A program made the translations under genes and the position numbers. Shown here one piece after another: positions 35,078 to 42,794 of a stretch of 51,317 nucleotides of DNA; the first letter of the stretch is position 1; every line of letters starts with the position of its first letter. The notes beneath the pieces are model-generated. The model was not told the DNA's origin and ran no database searches. It worked only from the letters and a program-made list of their open reading frames with translations. Origin of the DNA: Colivivens sp964452915 (GTDB lineage: Bacteria; Bacteroidota; Bacteroidia; Bacteroidales; Bacteroidaceae); contig CAYVNW010000019.1 in NCBI GenBank assembly GCA_964452915.1, positions 1-51,317 on the forward strand. The letters run 5' to 3'.

Positions 35078-35400
35078 CTATCTGTCGTTCCGATAGAATC
35101 CCTGCACCGGAATGTTTGTTATATTGTTATTGGTAAAAAAGCGTGGGATTCTACATTTGTCCGCCTGTTGATTAGGCCTACCACAGCCCTGCAAATTGAC
35201 GAACAAAGTGATTCCCACGCGAATGTATGGCAGGTTCACTCGCTTTAGGTGTGCGATGAAGGCATGGTTTGCCTTCAAGCACACACCCTGCGGGGATACA
35301 ATGCAGCATACCCGTGGCATCAGACTCTGCGTTGCCTTTGATTTGCAATCGAAAGTGGTAGTTCAATCAACCAATCGGCAAAGCTTTATATGACGCTTTC
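35078..35400 (-). other. Structured conserved-looking element in the leader of the defence-like operon
   Basis: Between the promoter at 35465-35497 and the mod start lies about 320 bases with unusual structure. A strong hairpin occurs at 35249-35284 (GTGTGC and TGAAGGCA pair with TGCCTTCA and GCACAC around a small internal loop). Further near-inverted pairs GCGTGGGATT and ATTCCCACGC lie at about 35140 and 35212. Short overlapping open frames occur on the minus strand (for example one ending QGFYRNDR); from memory, near-identical short frames recur in other Bacteroidales, but I cannot verify that here. The region could be a non-coding RNA, a riboregulatory leader or a short mobile element. No promoter for an independent plus-strand transcript was seen. 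Confidence 0.45.
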
Positions 35401-35464
35401 CTTTATGTCGTTCCCCCTCGATATTTCCGCCCTGCTGCAGGCTTCATACCAAGTGGAATCTTTG

Positions 35465-35520
35465 CAAAGATAACTAAATTATTTTTATATCCGCAACAGT
35501 TTGAAAGAATATTTGCGGAT
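35465..35520 (-). promoter_or_regulatory. Promoter of the five-gene operon with overlapping inverted repeat
   Basis: The minus strand has TATCTTTG (35465-35472), 21 bases from GTTG (35494-35497), close to the Bacteroidetes -33/-7 pattern. A perfect 8-base inverted repeat, ATCCGCAA (35489-35496) and TTGCGGAT (35513-35520) separated by 16 bases, overlaps the -33 element. This is where a repressor or controller protein would bind. No controller gene is seen in the operon. Confidence 0.6.
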
Positions 35521-35777
35521 TGCGGTTACAAAAAGAATTGCTACACCTTATTTATATATGTGAATGAGGATATAAACAGTGATGTTATTGGGATTGGTTG
35601 CCTTGATACCATCCTTTGAAGGAATGTTATAATTGAATAATAAGCGGTCGGAATGACGGTGTGGGTGCAATGCCGACCGTCCAGCTTTCTATCAATCAAA
35701 ACACATTAATACGATAAGCTGCTGACATTTGAAAGAAAAAATAATGGTTGAAAGCTGGCTCATAAAGGATTATTGTT
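35521..35777. other. Intergenic tract with short hairpin
   Basis: There is no gene in this stretch. At 35645-35679 a 7-bp inverted repeat (CGGTCGG...CCGACCG) encloses 21 bases. The piece 35647-35668 matches 42916-42937 at 19 of 22 positions, so it is part of a dispersed short intergenic motif. Confidence 0.45.
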
Positions 35778-35785
35778 TATCTTTG
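35778..35785 (+). promoter_or_regulatory. -7 promoter box of the four-helix-bundle gene
   Basis: TATCTTTG matches TAnnTTTG exactly. It lies 64 bases before the ATG at 35850 and is followed directly by 9-base repeats. Confidence 0.55.
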
Positions 35786-35790
35786 CAGTT

Positions 35791-35827
35791 GAATCAGACC
35801 AATCAGGTTAATTGGTCAAATCAGACT
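35791..35827 (+). repeat. 9-base tandem repeats in the leader of the four-helix-bundle gene
   Basis: Degenerate 9-base units of the type AATCAGACC (AATCAGACC, AATCAGGTT, AATTGGTCA, AATCAGACT) run directly downstream of the -7 box. The same unit family occurs at 36385-36429 and, inverted, at 47971-47998. Confidence 0.7.
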
Positions 35828-35849
35828 AAACAACAATTAAAAAACTACT

Positions 35850-36455
35850 ATGAGTGACTTCCTTCCAAACAAGGGACATTATCAGAACTTGTTGGCCTAC
35901 AAGGTTTCGGAGAGCATCTATGACATTGCATTTTATTTTGCCCATCACTATTTGATAGAAGGGAGGGATCGCACCATCGACCAAATGGTGCAGGCTGCAA
36001 GGTTGATAAAGCAAAACATAGTTGAGGGCAGCGCAGCTTCAACGACGTCCAGTGAGACGGAATTGAAGCTCATGAATGTTGCCAGGGCAAGTATGAAAGA
36101 ATTGCTTGAAGATTACCAGGATTACTTGCGTAACCGTGGTTTGGAACAATGGCCTGTCAACGATTCCCGATGTCTGCAAACGCGTAAAATTCTGAAGAAG
36201 CATAACGACAGTGCCTATTACCGTGAGGCAATTACCAAGCGCAGTGCAGAAACCATTGTCAATATCGCTATCACTATGATACATCAGGAGGACGTTATTC
36301 TCCGGCGGCTCATTGAACGCCTTAAGCAGGACTTCCTGAAGAATGGCGGAATCCGTGAGCAGATGTATCGCGCGAGGGTGCAGTATCAGACTAATCGGAC
36401 TAATCAGTCTGATCAGACCAATCAGTCCGATTTTAAACAACCGAATAGTAATTGA
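35850..36455 (+). CDS. Four-helix-bundle suffix-domain protein
   Basis: 201 residues. The N-terminal half is a four-helix bundle related to the S23/bAvd family (NLLAYKVSESIYDIAFYFAH, MVQAARLIKQNIVEGSAAST, MNVARASMKELLEDYQDYL). The remainder resembles the 'suffix' domain of Bacteroidetes members (IVNIAITMIHQEDVILRRLI). bAvd members of this fold help diversity-generating retroelements, but there is no reverse transcriptase or variable repeat here. The C-terminal residues (TNRTNQSDQTNQSDF) are encoded by 9-base tandem repeats, so the tail length can vary by three residues at a time. It has its own promoter and appears monocistronic, in the opposite orientation to the defence-like operon. Function unknown. 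Confidence 0.75.
   Translation: MSDFLPNKGHYQNLLAYKVSESIYDIAFYFAHHYLIEGRDRTIDQMVQAARLIKQNIVEGSAASTTSSETELKLMNVARASMKELLEDYQDYLRNRGLEQWPVNDSRCLQTRKILKKHNDSAYYREAITKRSAETIVNIAITMIHQEDVILRRLIERLKQDFLKNGGIREQMYRARVQYQTNRTNQSDQTNQSDFKQPNSN
36385..36429 (+). repeat. 9-base tandem repeat inside the four-helix-bundle gene
   Basis: Five in-frame 9-base units (ATCAGACTA, ATCGGACTA, ATCAGTCTG, ATCAGACCA, ATCAGTCCG) encode the Asn/Gln/Asp-rich tail. Change in unit number would not shift the frame. Confidence 0.85.
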
Positions 36456-36769
36456 ACTACAGGTTGTATATCGTCTGGCAAATGCCAAACAATGATTGGA
36501 CGGGCTTTTTGTCCTTTACTGATAGTTGTCACTGGGTATTCTGGCTATACTTACTTCAACTATATGTTTAGCGATCATGCTTAAGGCTGCAACACTGACA
36601 TCTGTGATGCCAGTGCGCTATAACTGTACTATTGGGTCCGTCTCTCCGTCATACCGACCGCTCCTTCCAGTTATACCGACGCGAGTATTACTTTGTCCGC
36701 TTTTTATGCCTTTAAAACGTTAACAATAATAAATAATGAAAGGTTGGCATTAATTTTATGCGTTTATAT
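36456..36769. other. Intergenic region without recognised gene
   Basis: About 310 bases. A short palindrome (TGGCAAATGCCA, about 36477-36488) follows the four-helix-bundle stop but lacks a U-tract. No gene or RNA was recognised. Confidence 0.4.
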
Positions 36770-36801
36770 TTTGTTGGTTACACAAAAACGACTTACCTTT
36801 G
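36770..36801 (+). promoter_or_regulatory. Complete Bacteroidetes promoter
   Basis: TTTG (36770-36773) and TACCTTTG (36794-36801) are separated by 20 bases, matching the -33/-7 consensus in sequence and spacing. The start codon follows 36 bases later. It is the best promoter match in the window. Confidence 0.8.
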
Positions 36802-36837
36802 CAGATGTAAAATGTAAATAATTAAAGAGAATATAAT

Positions 36838-37332
36838 ATGAAACATGCATTCCTAACTCTCGTTTTGGCAGTCTTGGCGGTATCAACGGCAAGTGCACAA
36901 AGCTTATATAAGAAGGTGTACGACAATGCCATAGCTGTGGTCAACAACGCTGCATCTAATGATCAGCAGATTCAGATCAATCAGTATAAAGTGACTGCGC
37001 TCAATTACATCTCAAACCAGGTTAAGAAGCGCAAATTGGAGAAAGACAGCTATTTTTATGATTCACAAGCCGTCAATCTCGCTTCTTTCATTACTGATTT
37101 CGAGACTAATGTCATAAAAGCAAGGGCAATTTCAACAGAGAAACGTTTGGAAGTAATCAAGGTTTATCGCGATGCTTCATTGCAAAACCCTCTGTTCAAC
37201 GATGATGATAAAGAAACTACCTTTGTGTATGTAAACGACAAGCAGACTTACACTCCATTCTCACTTGATACTAACTGGGAGAAAGCTTACGACCAGGCAA
37301 GTGAGAAGATAAAGGCTGTTTTTGCAAAATGA
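36838..37332 (+). CDS. Small secreted protein of unknown function
   Basis: 164 residues. A signal peptide is clear (MKHAFLTLVLAVLAVSTASAQ, cleavage after about residue 21). The mature part is about 140 residues, mostly helical and charged (NYISNQVKKRKLEKDSYFYD, then EKAYDQASEKIKAVFAK). I do not recognise a named domain; similar short exported proteins are common in Prevotella. It has a consensus promoter at 36770-36801 and its own terminator at 37395-37431, so it is a well-defined single-gene unit, possibly strongly expressed. The location is the periplasm or outside. Confidence 0.75.
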   Translation: MKHAFLTLVLAVLAVSTASAQSLYKKVYDNAIAVVNNAASNDQQIQINQYKVTALNYISNQVKKRKLEKDSYFYDSQAVNLASFITDFETNVIKARAISTEKRLEVIKVYRDASLQNPLFNDDDKETTFVYVNDKQTYTPFSLDTNWEKAYDQASEKIKAVFAK

Positions 37333-37394
37333 AAAAGTTATTAATAAATAAAATTATATAGATTGATACACAGTGTCAAAATGACACACACGAA

Positions 37395-37431
37395 AAGGAA
37401 GGCTTGATGTGAATCACGCCTCCCTTTTTTT
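37395..37431 (+). terminator. Rho-independent terminator
   Basis: AAGGAAGGC pairs with GCCTCCCTT (one mismatch), an inner TGAT/ATCA stem extends it, and seven T residues follow on the plus strand. It lies about 60 bases after the secreted-protein stop and faces the GH43 gene end from the other side. Confidence 0.8.
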
Positions 37432-37472
37432 AATACGCCTATATGACCTGTAATTGTGAAGAAGAATAGGGC

Positions 37473-39059
37473 TTAATAAACCCACTGGTGGAAGTAGTCG
37501 AAATCAGCATGTCCGCCTACTTGCTTTGTTGAGTAGTTGTATAGTGCTCCTCTATACCCGACAAACAGGTCAAGGGTGTATCTCATTTGCAGCTCAGCAC
37601 TGACATCAACCCACGACTTTCCGTTGGTAGAATAGCTCATGAATGCCTTGTCCGGACCGCATGTGTCGTCGGCTTGTGGGGTGAATACGTACTTGATTCT
37701 GAGCCATATTTTCTTGCCTTTAAGTGGTATGCGCAATGCATCTTTGTCGCCTCCACGTGTGCCTGTTGTTGCAACGATGAAGCGCTTGCCGTTATCATCC
37801 ACTTCAACTCCAATTTTGCAGTTGTCGCTCATGAATGCTGCCAGACCGGCTTTGTCTCCAGGCTTCATGCCCGAGGCGTCGAGAAGTGTTTCGGTCATGC
37901 AGCGCGGACCGACCGTACGTTGCGTAAGTGTGTTACGGGCGTCAAACAGACTTGTGGCAAGTTGGCTGGTAGTCAGACGCAACCATCCGGGGCGTTGCGT
38001 GACAGACCAGTCTGTGTCGATGGGCTTATGGTTCCATTGCCAAACCAGATCGAGATCTGCGTTTGACTTGTAGTCGAATTCGTCGCTTGCCCATACATGG
38101 TTCTCACCATCGGACTGGAGGTTGACTTCGAACTGTTTGACAGGGATGGTGTTGTCACCAAGTATCGGCCATCCATCGACCCATGTCAGTGGCTGAAGGG
38201 TAGGGATGCGGCCCACTGCGCCGTGGTCTTGGAAGATAACACTGTACCAGTCTCCCTTCGGCGTGTCGACGATAGCGCCTTGTGCCACTCCGTCGCCTCT
38301 GCCGTCGAATGCTCCTTGGAGGATTATCTTGCTTTCGTAATTGCCTAACAGCTCTTTGCTTCTCCAACAGCGTTCAGTGCGGACTTCGTTTGTTGGCCAG
38401 TCGATTTCCAAAAGGTAATAGTAGTCGCCTATATGATAGAAGTGCGCACCCTCTGCACGCAGTCCGAATCCGTCACGTGGAGTGGCAATAAGTACTTGGT
38501 CTATGCCTCCCGGTTTGATTGCGCGTAGGTCAGGTGTCAATTCCGTGATATGTATTTCTCCATTGCCATAAACGCAGTAAACGCGTCCGTCGTTGTCGAA
38601 CAGCAGTGACGGATCATGGAAGAATGCTCCTTCAATAATGTTACGTTCCCATTTGCCGTTCATGATGTCGTTTGTACGGTAGACATATGTCTTGTGCTGG
38701 TCGTTTGCAATAAACAAGGCATAATATGTGCCATTGTGGAAACGAAGGGTGGTTGCCCATTGACCTTTCCCGTATGCGTTCTGTCCATTGCGTAAGTTGT
38801 ATATGTCATCGTCGGCGAGATAATCATAGATATAGTTTACGATACGCCAGTGGACAAGATCCTTTGAATGCATGATAGGTGCGCCGGGGCAATAGAACAT
38901 GGTTGTGCTGACCATGTAGAAATCGTCTCCGACCCTGATTACATCGTTGTCTGGAATGTCTGTGTAGGTAAGTGGGTTGATGCATGTTGTAGTTTGGCCT
39001 TGTATGGTTGTCATTCCGCATACAAGCATGCCGATTGCCATGATTGTCTTTAATTTCAT
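37473..39059 (-). CDS. Secreted GH43-type glycosidase (arabinofuranosidase or xylosidase)
   Basis: 528 residues with signal peptide (MKLKTIMAIGMLVCGMTTIQG). The first 310 or so residues form a five-bladed propeller of family GH43. The catalytic base Asp is in PLTYTDIPDNDVIRVGDDFY, the pKa-modulating Asp in FHDPSLLFDNDGRVYCVYG and the acid Glu in GLRAEGAHFYHIGDYYYLL. The C-terminal about 200 residues are a concanavalin-like beta-sandwich (PGWLRLTTSQLATSLFDARN, then MSYSTNGKSWVDVS), as in beta-xylosidases. The start MSTTMFYCPGAPIMHSKDL pattern matches subfamily 12-like members. It would release arabinose or xylose from hemicellulose. It has its own -7 box at 39140-39147 and stands alone between unlike neighbours. 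Confidence 0.88.
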   Translation of the reverse strand: MKLKTIMAIGMLVCGMTTIQGQTTTCINPLTYTDIPDNDVIRVGDDFYMVSTTMFYCPGAPIMHSKDLVHWRIVNYIYDYLADDDIYNLRNGQNAYGKGQWATTLRFHNGTYYALFIANDQHKTYVYRTNDIMNGKWERNIIEGAFFHDPSLLFDNDGRVYCVYGNGEIHITELTPDLRAIKPGGIDQVLIATPRDGFGLRAEGAHFYHIGDYYYLLEIDWPTNEVRTERCWRSKELLGNYESKIILQGAFDGRGDGVAQGAIVDTPKGDWYSVIFQDHGAVGRIPTLQPLTWVDGWPILGDNTIPVKQFEVNLQSDGENHVWASDEFDYKSNADLDLVWQWNHKPIDTDWSVTQRPGWLRLTTSQLATSLFDARNTLTQRTVGPRCMTETLLDASGMKPGDKAGLAAFMSDNCKIGVEVDDNGKRFIVATTGTRGGDKDALRIPLKGKKIWLRIKYVFTPQADDTCGPDKAFMSYSTNGKSWVDVSAELQMRYTLDLFVGYRGALYNYSTKQVGGHADFDYFHQWVY

Positions 39060-39139
39060 TATTGATATTTATTTGATTGTTATGTATGTTATAATAATAG
39101 TGTCAAGTTCTCTCTCTGTAAGAAATTTTTCCACGCCTG

Positions 39140-39147
39140 CAAAGGTA
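39140..39147 (-). promoter_or_regulatory. -7 promoter box of the GH43 gene
   Basis: The minus strand reads TACCTTTG, an exact TAnnTTTG match, 80 bases before the GH43 start. The -33 element is not recognisable. Confidence 0.55.
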
Positions 39148-39231
39148 GAAAGTCTCTGTCAGATGCCTTTGCTGTATTGTATCATTTGCTTGCATATTTG
39201 ATATGCTAATCCGTGAATTACCATATTGCGG

Positions 39232-40269
39232 TTAAAGTACTATGACTTTCAAGTAGTCCTTAAGTCTGTAGATCTTGTTCCCTTGTCCGTTTTGTGAGTC
39301 ATTGATAAGAAGTATCGTCTGTCTGCCGTCATTTAATGTCGGACCGACGCACATTCCCTCGTAATTGGCCAAGTTCAATTTGCCTATCACCAATTTCGTC
39401 TTAAACTTACAGATCAGTTTCTTTGTAAGTGGGGTAGTGTCAACGTTGGGACCCACCCGATACAGTTTGATTATACAATAGCTGCCGAGATACTTTCGTG
39501 TTACCAATATCTCGCGTTCCATAACAATAAGGCTGCCGTCGTCCATCGCAATCATATCGGGCACTCCCTTTACAAAGATTCGTGAACTTTTGTCTCTTTG
39601 GGGACGGTCCATCTCGTATATGAATTGCTTGCTTGGAAGTAGGCTGTCATTAAAGCTCTGTATACGCAAGAATGTTACAGAATCGTTCATGTCGGAACGC
39701 AGTGGCTCTTCAGTTGTAGTCCAAAAAAGATGCGTTGTGGCATTGTAGGTCAATGACTCAAATCCACGGTTCTGTTGTATGTTGCTCAATGAAAATTCGG
39801 CAGGGACAGCAAGTTCCCTGCCTGTAGGTAGTCCTTCGAATGAATATTCCAAGACAGATTGGTCCGCCTCGCCTGATATAAAGAAGGAATGGTTGGGAGC
39901 GAAGAACGCAATGCCTTCCATGTCGCGTTGTTGCCGTTTGGCTTGCGCCACTCTTGCAACATTCCTTTCGTATTCGCTTGGTTCACTTCTGCTTACTTTT
40001 TTTATCTTGCCATTATTTAAGTTGAAGCCGATATGAAAGAAGTGAAACCCGTCAACATCGTCTTTGTCGCTGACCACTGCATATAAGCTGTCGTTTATGC
40101 GGGTGATACCACTATAATTGCCGTATGGTATTCCCATACGGGTGATATTGACTTGTCGGCGCAGTTTCTGTGCCTTAACCTGATTATGACCGCCTATTAG
40201 AATTAACAGGCATGACAGACATATCAGACAGTGTGACAAACGGGAGCGGAAGTGACAATCTCGAATCAT
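39232..40269 (-). CDS. Exported phytase-like beta-propeller protein
   Basis: 345 residues. An N-terminal hydrophobic stretch (SHCLICLSCLLILIGG) is a signal peptide or anchor. The rest is a propeller of the 'esterase-like activity of phytase' type: YSGITRINDSLYAVVSDKDD, DMEGIAFFAPNHSFFISGEA, QNRGFESLTYNATTHLFWTT, then IVMEREI and ANYEGMCVGP. Family members are secreted, and their substrates are poorly defined. The start codon overlaps the stop of the upstream dipeptidase gene (ATGA, 40266-40269), so the two are translationally coupled, an unusual pairing. No typical catalytic triad could be confirmed from the sequence alone. Confidence 0.7.
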   Translation of the reverse strand: MIRDCHFRSRLSHCLICLSCLLILIGGHNQVKAQKLRRQVNITRMGIPYGNYSGITRINDSLYAVVSDKDDVDGFHFFHIGFNLNNGKIKKVSRSEPSEYERNVARVAQAKRQQRDMEGIAFFAPNHSFFISGEADQSVLEYSFEGLPTGRELAVPAEFSLSNIQQNRGFESLTYNATTHLFWTTTEEPLRSDMNDSVTFLRIQSFNDSLLPSKQFIYEMDRPQRDKSSRIFVKGVPDMIAMDDGSLIVMEREILVTRKYLGSYCIIKLYRVGPNVDTTPLTKKLICKFKTKLVIGKLNLANYEGMCVGPTLNDGRQTILLINDSQNGQGNKIYRLKDYLKVIVL

Positions 40270-41729
40270 TCAGCCGCCTGCTTCTTTGGAGCATCTTCCA
40301 AGATGGCGATTAGATGTCTCCATACCATGTCTACGGTAGGAATCTGCAGGCATTCATCAGGGGAGTGCACTCCTCTTAGTGTCGGACCGAAGCTGATCAT
40401 GTCCATGTGCGGATACTTTTCAGAAAACAGGCTGCATTCGAGTCCGGCATGAATGGCAAGCACTTTTGGATCCTTTCCAAACAGCTTCTTGTATTTATCA
40501 ACGGCGAGCTTCAGTATTGTTGAATTCGGATTTGGCTTCCATCCTGGATAACCGTCGTGAATGAATACGTCTCCTCCTGCAAGTGAGAATGCCGCAGCTA
40601 CAGTTCCGCACACGCATTCGAGTTGACTCTTTGTGCTGCTTCGCTGACTCACAACGATCTTTATTCGTCCTTCTTCCGGCATTTTCACACTGGCAAGGTT
40701 TGATGAAGTCTCAACAAAGCCTGGGATGTCCTGACTCCATTCGTATACACCATTGTGCACGGCATGAAGTGCCTGTATCAGGTTGTTTGCCGTTATGTCA
40801 TCAATAGCTGTCGTCGGTTTCTCACAGGTCTCCATGATGAATTCCACAGTAGGCTCGGTTGCGTGGTACTCGTCGCGGATTTCTTCAGCAAATACATTGA
40901 AGTCACTGCGAATCTCGTGTTTCAAGCTTTCAGGAATAGCCACGATTGCTTCTGCATGGCGAGGTATCGCATTGTGAAGGTTGCCGCCGTCGATGCTGAC
41001 AAGGCTCATGTCGTGCAACTTGTTTGATTCATCATATAAGAATCGTGCGAGCACTTTATTGGCATTTGCCCTGTTCTTATTGATGTCATCGCCCGAATGT
41101 CCGCCAGTCAGCTTGTCTATTATAATCTTTACGGCAATATAATCTTCGGGTATTTCTTGTGAGTAGTAGGAAAACTCTATATCGGTATTGATGCCTCCGG
41201 CGCAGCCAATGAAGATTTGTCCCTCATCCTCGCTGTCTAAGTTGATAAGGTACTTACCTGTCATAAAACCAGGCTGTATGCCGTTGGCTCCTGTCATGCC
41301 GGTCTCTTCATCGCGTGTAAAGAGACATTCAATCGGACCATGTTTGATTTGCTTGTCTGTCAGTACAGCCATGGCTATCGCATCGCCTATACCGTCGTCT
41401 GCACCCAGTGTGGTTCCTTTTGCTCTCATCCAGTCTCCGTCGATGTATGTCTCGATCGGATCTTTGCTGAAGTCGATAATGCGATCGCTGTTTTTTTCGC
41501 ACACCATGTCCATGTGGCATTGGAGAATGATTGTCTCTCTGTCTTCCATTCCAGGTGTCGCCCCTTTGCTTATCAATACGTTACCTGCTTCATCGGTCTT
41601 GCATTCCAGATTGTTTTCCTTTGCGAAGTCTTGCAAAAACTTTATCATCTTCTCCTCCTTCTTTGAAGGACGAGGTACTTTGTTGATTTGTGCGAAGTAA
41701 TCAAATACCGCTTTTGGTTTCAGTTCCAT
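40266..41729 (-). CDS. pepD: Aminoacyl-histidine dipeptidase (PepD, M20 family)
   Basis: 487 residues, the usual length. It cleaves dipeptides such as carnosine-type Xaa-His using two zinc ions. Metal ligands are visible in LQCHMDMVCEKN (His and Asp), TTLGADDGIGDAIAMAV (Asp), FTRDEETGMTGANG (Glu-Glu) and LINLDSEDEG (Asp). The lid domain contains TGGHSGDDINKNRANANKVL, and the late ligand His is in IHAGLECSLFSEK. It is predicted cytoplasmic, with no signal peptide. Its stop overlaps the start of the phytase-like gene, so it is the promoter-proximal gene of this pair. The ATG at 41729 is divergent from the small membrane protein gene at 41842. Confidence 0.95.
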   Translation of the reverse strand: MELKPKAVFDYFAQINKVPRPSKKEEKMIKFLQDFAKENNLECKTDEAGNVLISKGATPGMEDRETIILQCHMDMVCEKNSDRIIDFSKDPIETYIDGDWMRAKGTTLGADDGIGDAIAMAVLTDKQIKHGPIECLFTRDEETGMTGANGIQPGFMTGKYLINLDSEDEGQIFIGCAGGINTDIEFSYYSQEIPEDYIAVKIIIDKLTGGHSGDDINKNRANANKVLARFLYDESNKLHDMSLVSIDGGNLHNAIPRHAEAIVAIPESLKHEIRSDFNVFAEEIRDEYHATEPTVEFIMETCEKPTTAIDDITANNLIQALHAVHNGVYEWSQDIPGFVETSSNLASVKMPEEGRIKIVVSQRSSTKSQLECVCGTVAAAFSLAGGDVFIHDGYPGWKPNPNSTILKLAVDKYKKLFGKDPKVLAIHAGLECSLFSEKYPHMDMISFGPTLRGVHSPDECLQIPTVDMVWRHLIAILEDAPKKQAAE

Positions 41730-41814
41730 GTATTTTAATTTAAAAAATTGTTATAGTTTGCTACTTGCGCTTTGTTTTCCTACAAAGTTTGCTTAGCATT
41801 AATCTTTTTCTTTG

Positions 41815-41822
41815 TATATTTG
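41815..41822 (+). promoter_or_regulatory. -7 promoter box of the small membrane protein gene
   Basis: TATATTTG matches TAnnTTTG. A TTTG at 41788-41791 lies 23 bases upstream, a little far. The position rules out a start codon at 41812 and supports the ATG at 41842. Confidence 0.55.
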
Positions 41823-41841
41823 CAGGCAAATTTACAAATTA

Positions 41842-42051
41842 ATGTTGAAAGTATTTCTATTTACAGTACTAATTCTTGTGATATGCATGGTTTTTTTGTG
41901 CATAAGAATACTGCTGAAGAAGAATGGAGAATTTCCAAAAACTCATGTCTCGTCCAGCAAGGCGATGCGAGAAAGGGGCATTGGTTGTGCACAAAGTCAA
42001 GACCGTATGGCAAGAGTTGCCAATCCACATGCCATTAAGGAACGTGTTTGA
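41842..42051 (+). CDS. Small single-span membrane protein
   Basis: 69 residues from the ATG at 41842 (MLKVFLFTVLILVICMVFLC). One transmembrane helix occupies about residues 2-23. The short tail has GEFPKTHVSSSKAMRERGIG followed by CAQSQDRMAR. The same pattern (hydrophobic helix, FP-TH, KAMR-RGI-CA-SQDR) is familiar to me from small conserved Bacteroidales proteins, but I cannot run a search. An upstream ATG at 41812 lies before the transcription start, so it was rejected. The OmpH-like gene starts 36 bases later, suggesting co-transcription. Function unknown; the Cys might be exposed on the cytoplasmic side or periplasmic side depending on topology. Confidence 0.65.
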   Translation: MLKVFLFTVLILVICMVFLCIRILLKKNGEFPKTHVSSSKAMRERGIGCAQSQDRMARVANPHAIKERV

Positions 42052-42086
42052 ACCTCAACAAGTTGAATAATAAAAACAAAGATATA

Positions 42087-42716
42087 ATGAACACATCAAA
42101 AATTTTTATCGCAACGTTTATTGCATGTGCGTTGGGATTGGCATCATGCAATGAAAGTCAGAAAGAAAATAATGAATCTGCGACAACGCCGGTGAAGAAT
42201 AATTCAGCACAATCCGGTTTGAAGATTGCATACGTCTTGATTGATACTTTGACAAGTCAATATGAGTATTACAAGGACGTGTCTGACAATTTCCAGAAGA
42301 AGCAGGCGAATGCAGAGTCGATCATAAATGAAAAGGGTAAGAACTTCTCCGCTCAGGTGCAAGAATTTCAGCGTAAAGTCCAAAGCAACTCTATTACTCA
42401 GCAGCAATATGAGAATGAGCAGGCAAGATTGCAAAAACTGCAGCAAGACATAGAGGGACTGCAGGCCCGTCTTTCCAATTCTTTGCAAGAAGAGTATCAA
42501 AAAGAACTTGCTGCTCTCACTGATACCATTCAGAACTTTACAAAAGCGTATGCTGAGGAGAAAGGCTATGATTTCATATTGTGTAAGAGTAGCGGTATAG
42601 ATAATGTACTCTATGGCGCCCCTCAATATGATGTTACGAAGGAAGTCGTTACAGCACTAAACAAGCGTTATGCCAAGAGTGGTAAGAAGAAAACGCAAGA
42701 CAAGGAAGAAAAATAA
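42087..42716 (+). CDS. OmpH/Skp-like lipoprotein
   Basis: 209 residues from the ATG at 42087 (MNTSKIFIATFIACALGLAS). The lipobox LASC gives Cys-21 as the lipid-bearing residue. The mature protein has KIAYVLIDTLTSQYEYYKDV, the usual Skp beta strand, a long coiled coil (about 70-150, Gln and Glu rich), and a closing IQNFTKAYAEEKGYDFILCK and TKEVVTALNKRYAKS. Skp/OmpH chaperones hold unfolded outer-membrane proteins in the periplasm; lipid-anchored variants are common in Bacteroidetes. A longer frame from 42048 overlaps the previous gene and lacks support. The terminator at 42769-42794 ends the unit. Confidence 0.88.
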   Translation: MNTSKIFIATFIACALGLASCNESQKENNESATTPVKNNSAQSGLKIAYVLIDTLTSQYEYYKDVSDNFQKKQANAESIINEKGKNFSAQVQEFQRKVQSNSITQQQYENEQARLQKLQQDIEGLQARLSNSLQEEYQKELAALTDTIQNFTKAYAEEKGYDFILCKSSGIDNVLYGAPQYDVTKEVVTALNKRYAKSGKKKTQDKEEK

Positions 42717-42768
42717 ATCTTTTTTATAATTCATCTGCTCGTGAGAGCAGTTTCAGTTTAGTTATTGG

Positions 42769-42794
42769 AGAGGACTTCATTTATGAAGTCCTCT
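42769..42794 (+). terminator. Rho-independent terminator after the OmpH-like gene
   Basis: AGAGGACTTCA pairs perfectly with TGAAGTCCTCT around a 4-base loop, followed by GTTTATATAT. A shorter hairpin (CTGCTC/GAGCAG) lies at about 42735-42750 just before it. Confidence 0.8.

Noticed and set aside
35791..36429. CRISPR-like repeat array
   Set aside because: Units are 9 bases and contiguous without spacers, and no cas genes are present.
35850..36455. A diversity-generating retroelement using the four-helix-bundle protein as accessory factor
   Set aside because: No reverse transcriptase gene, template repeat or variable repeat is found nearby; the tandem repeats are simple 9-base units.
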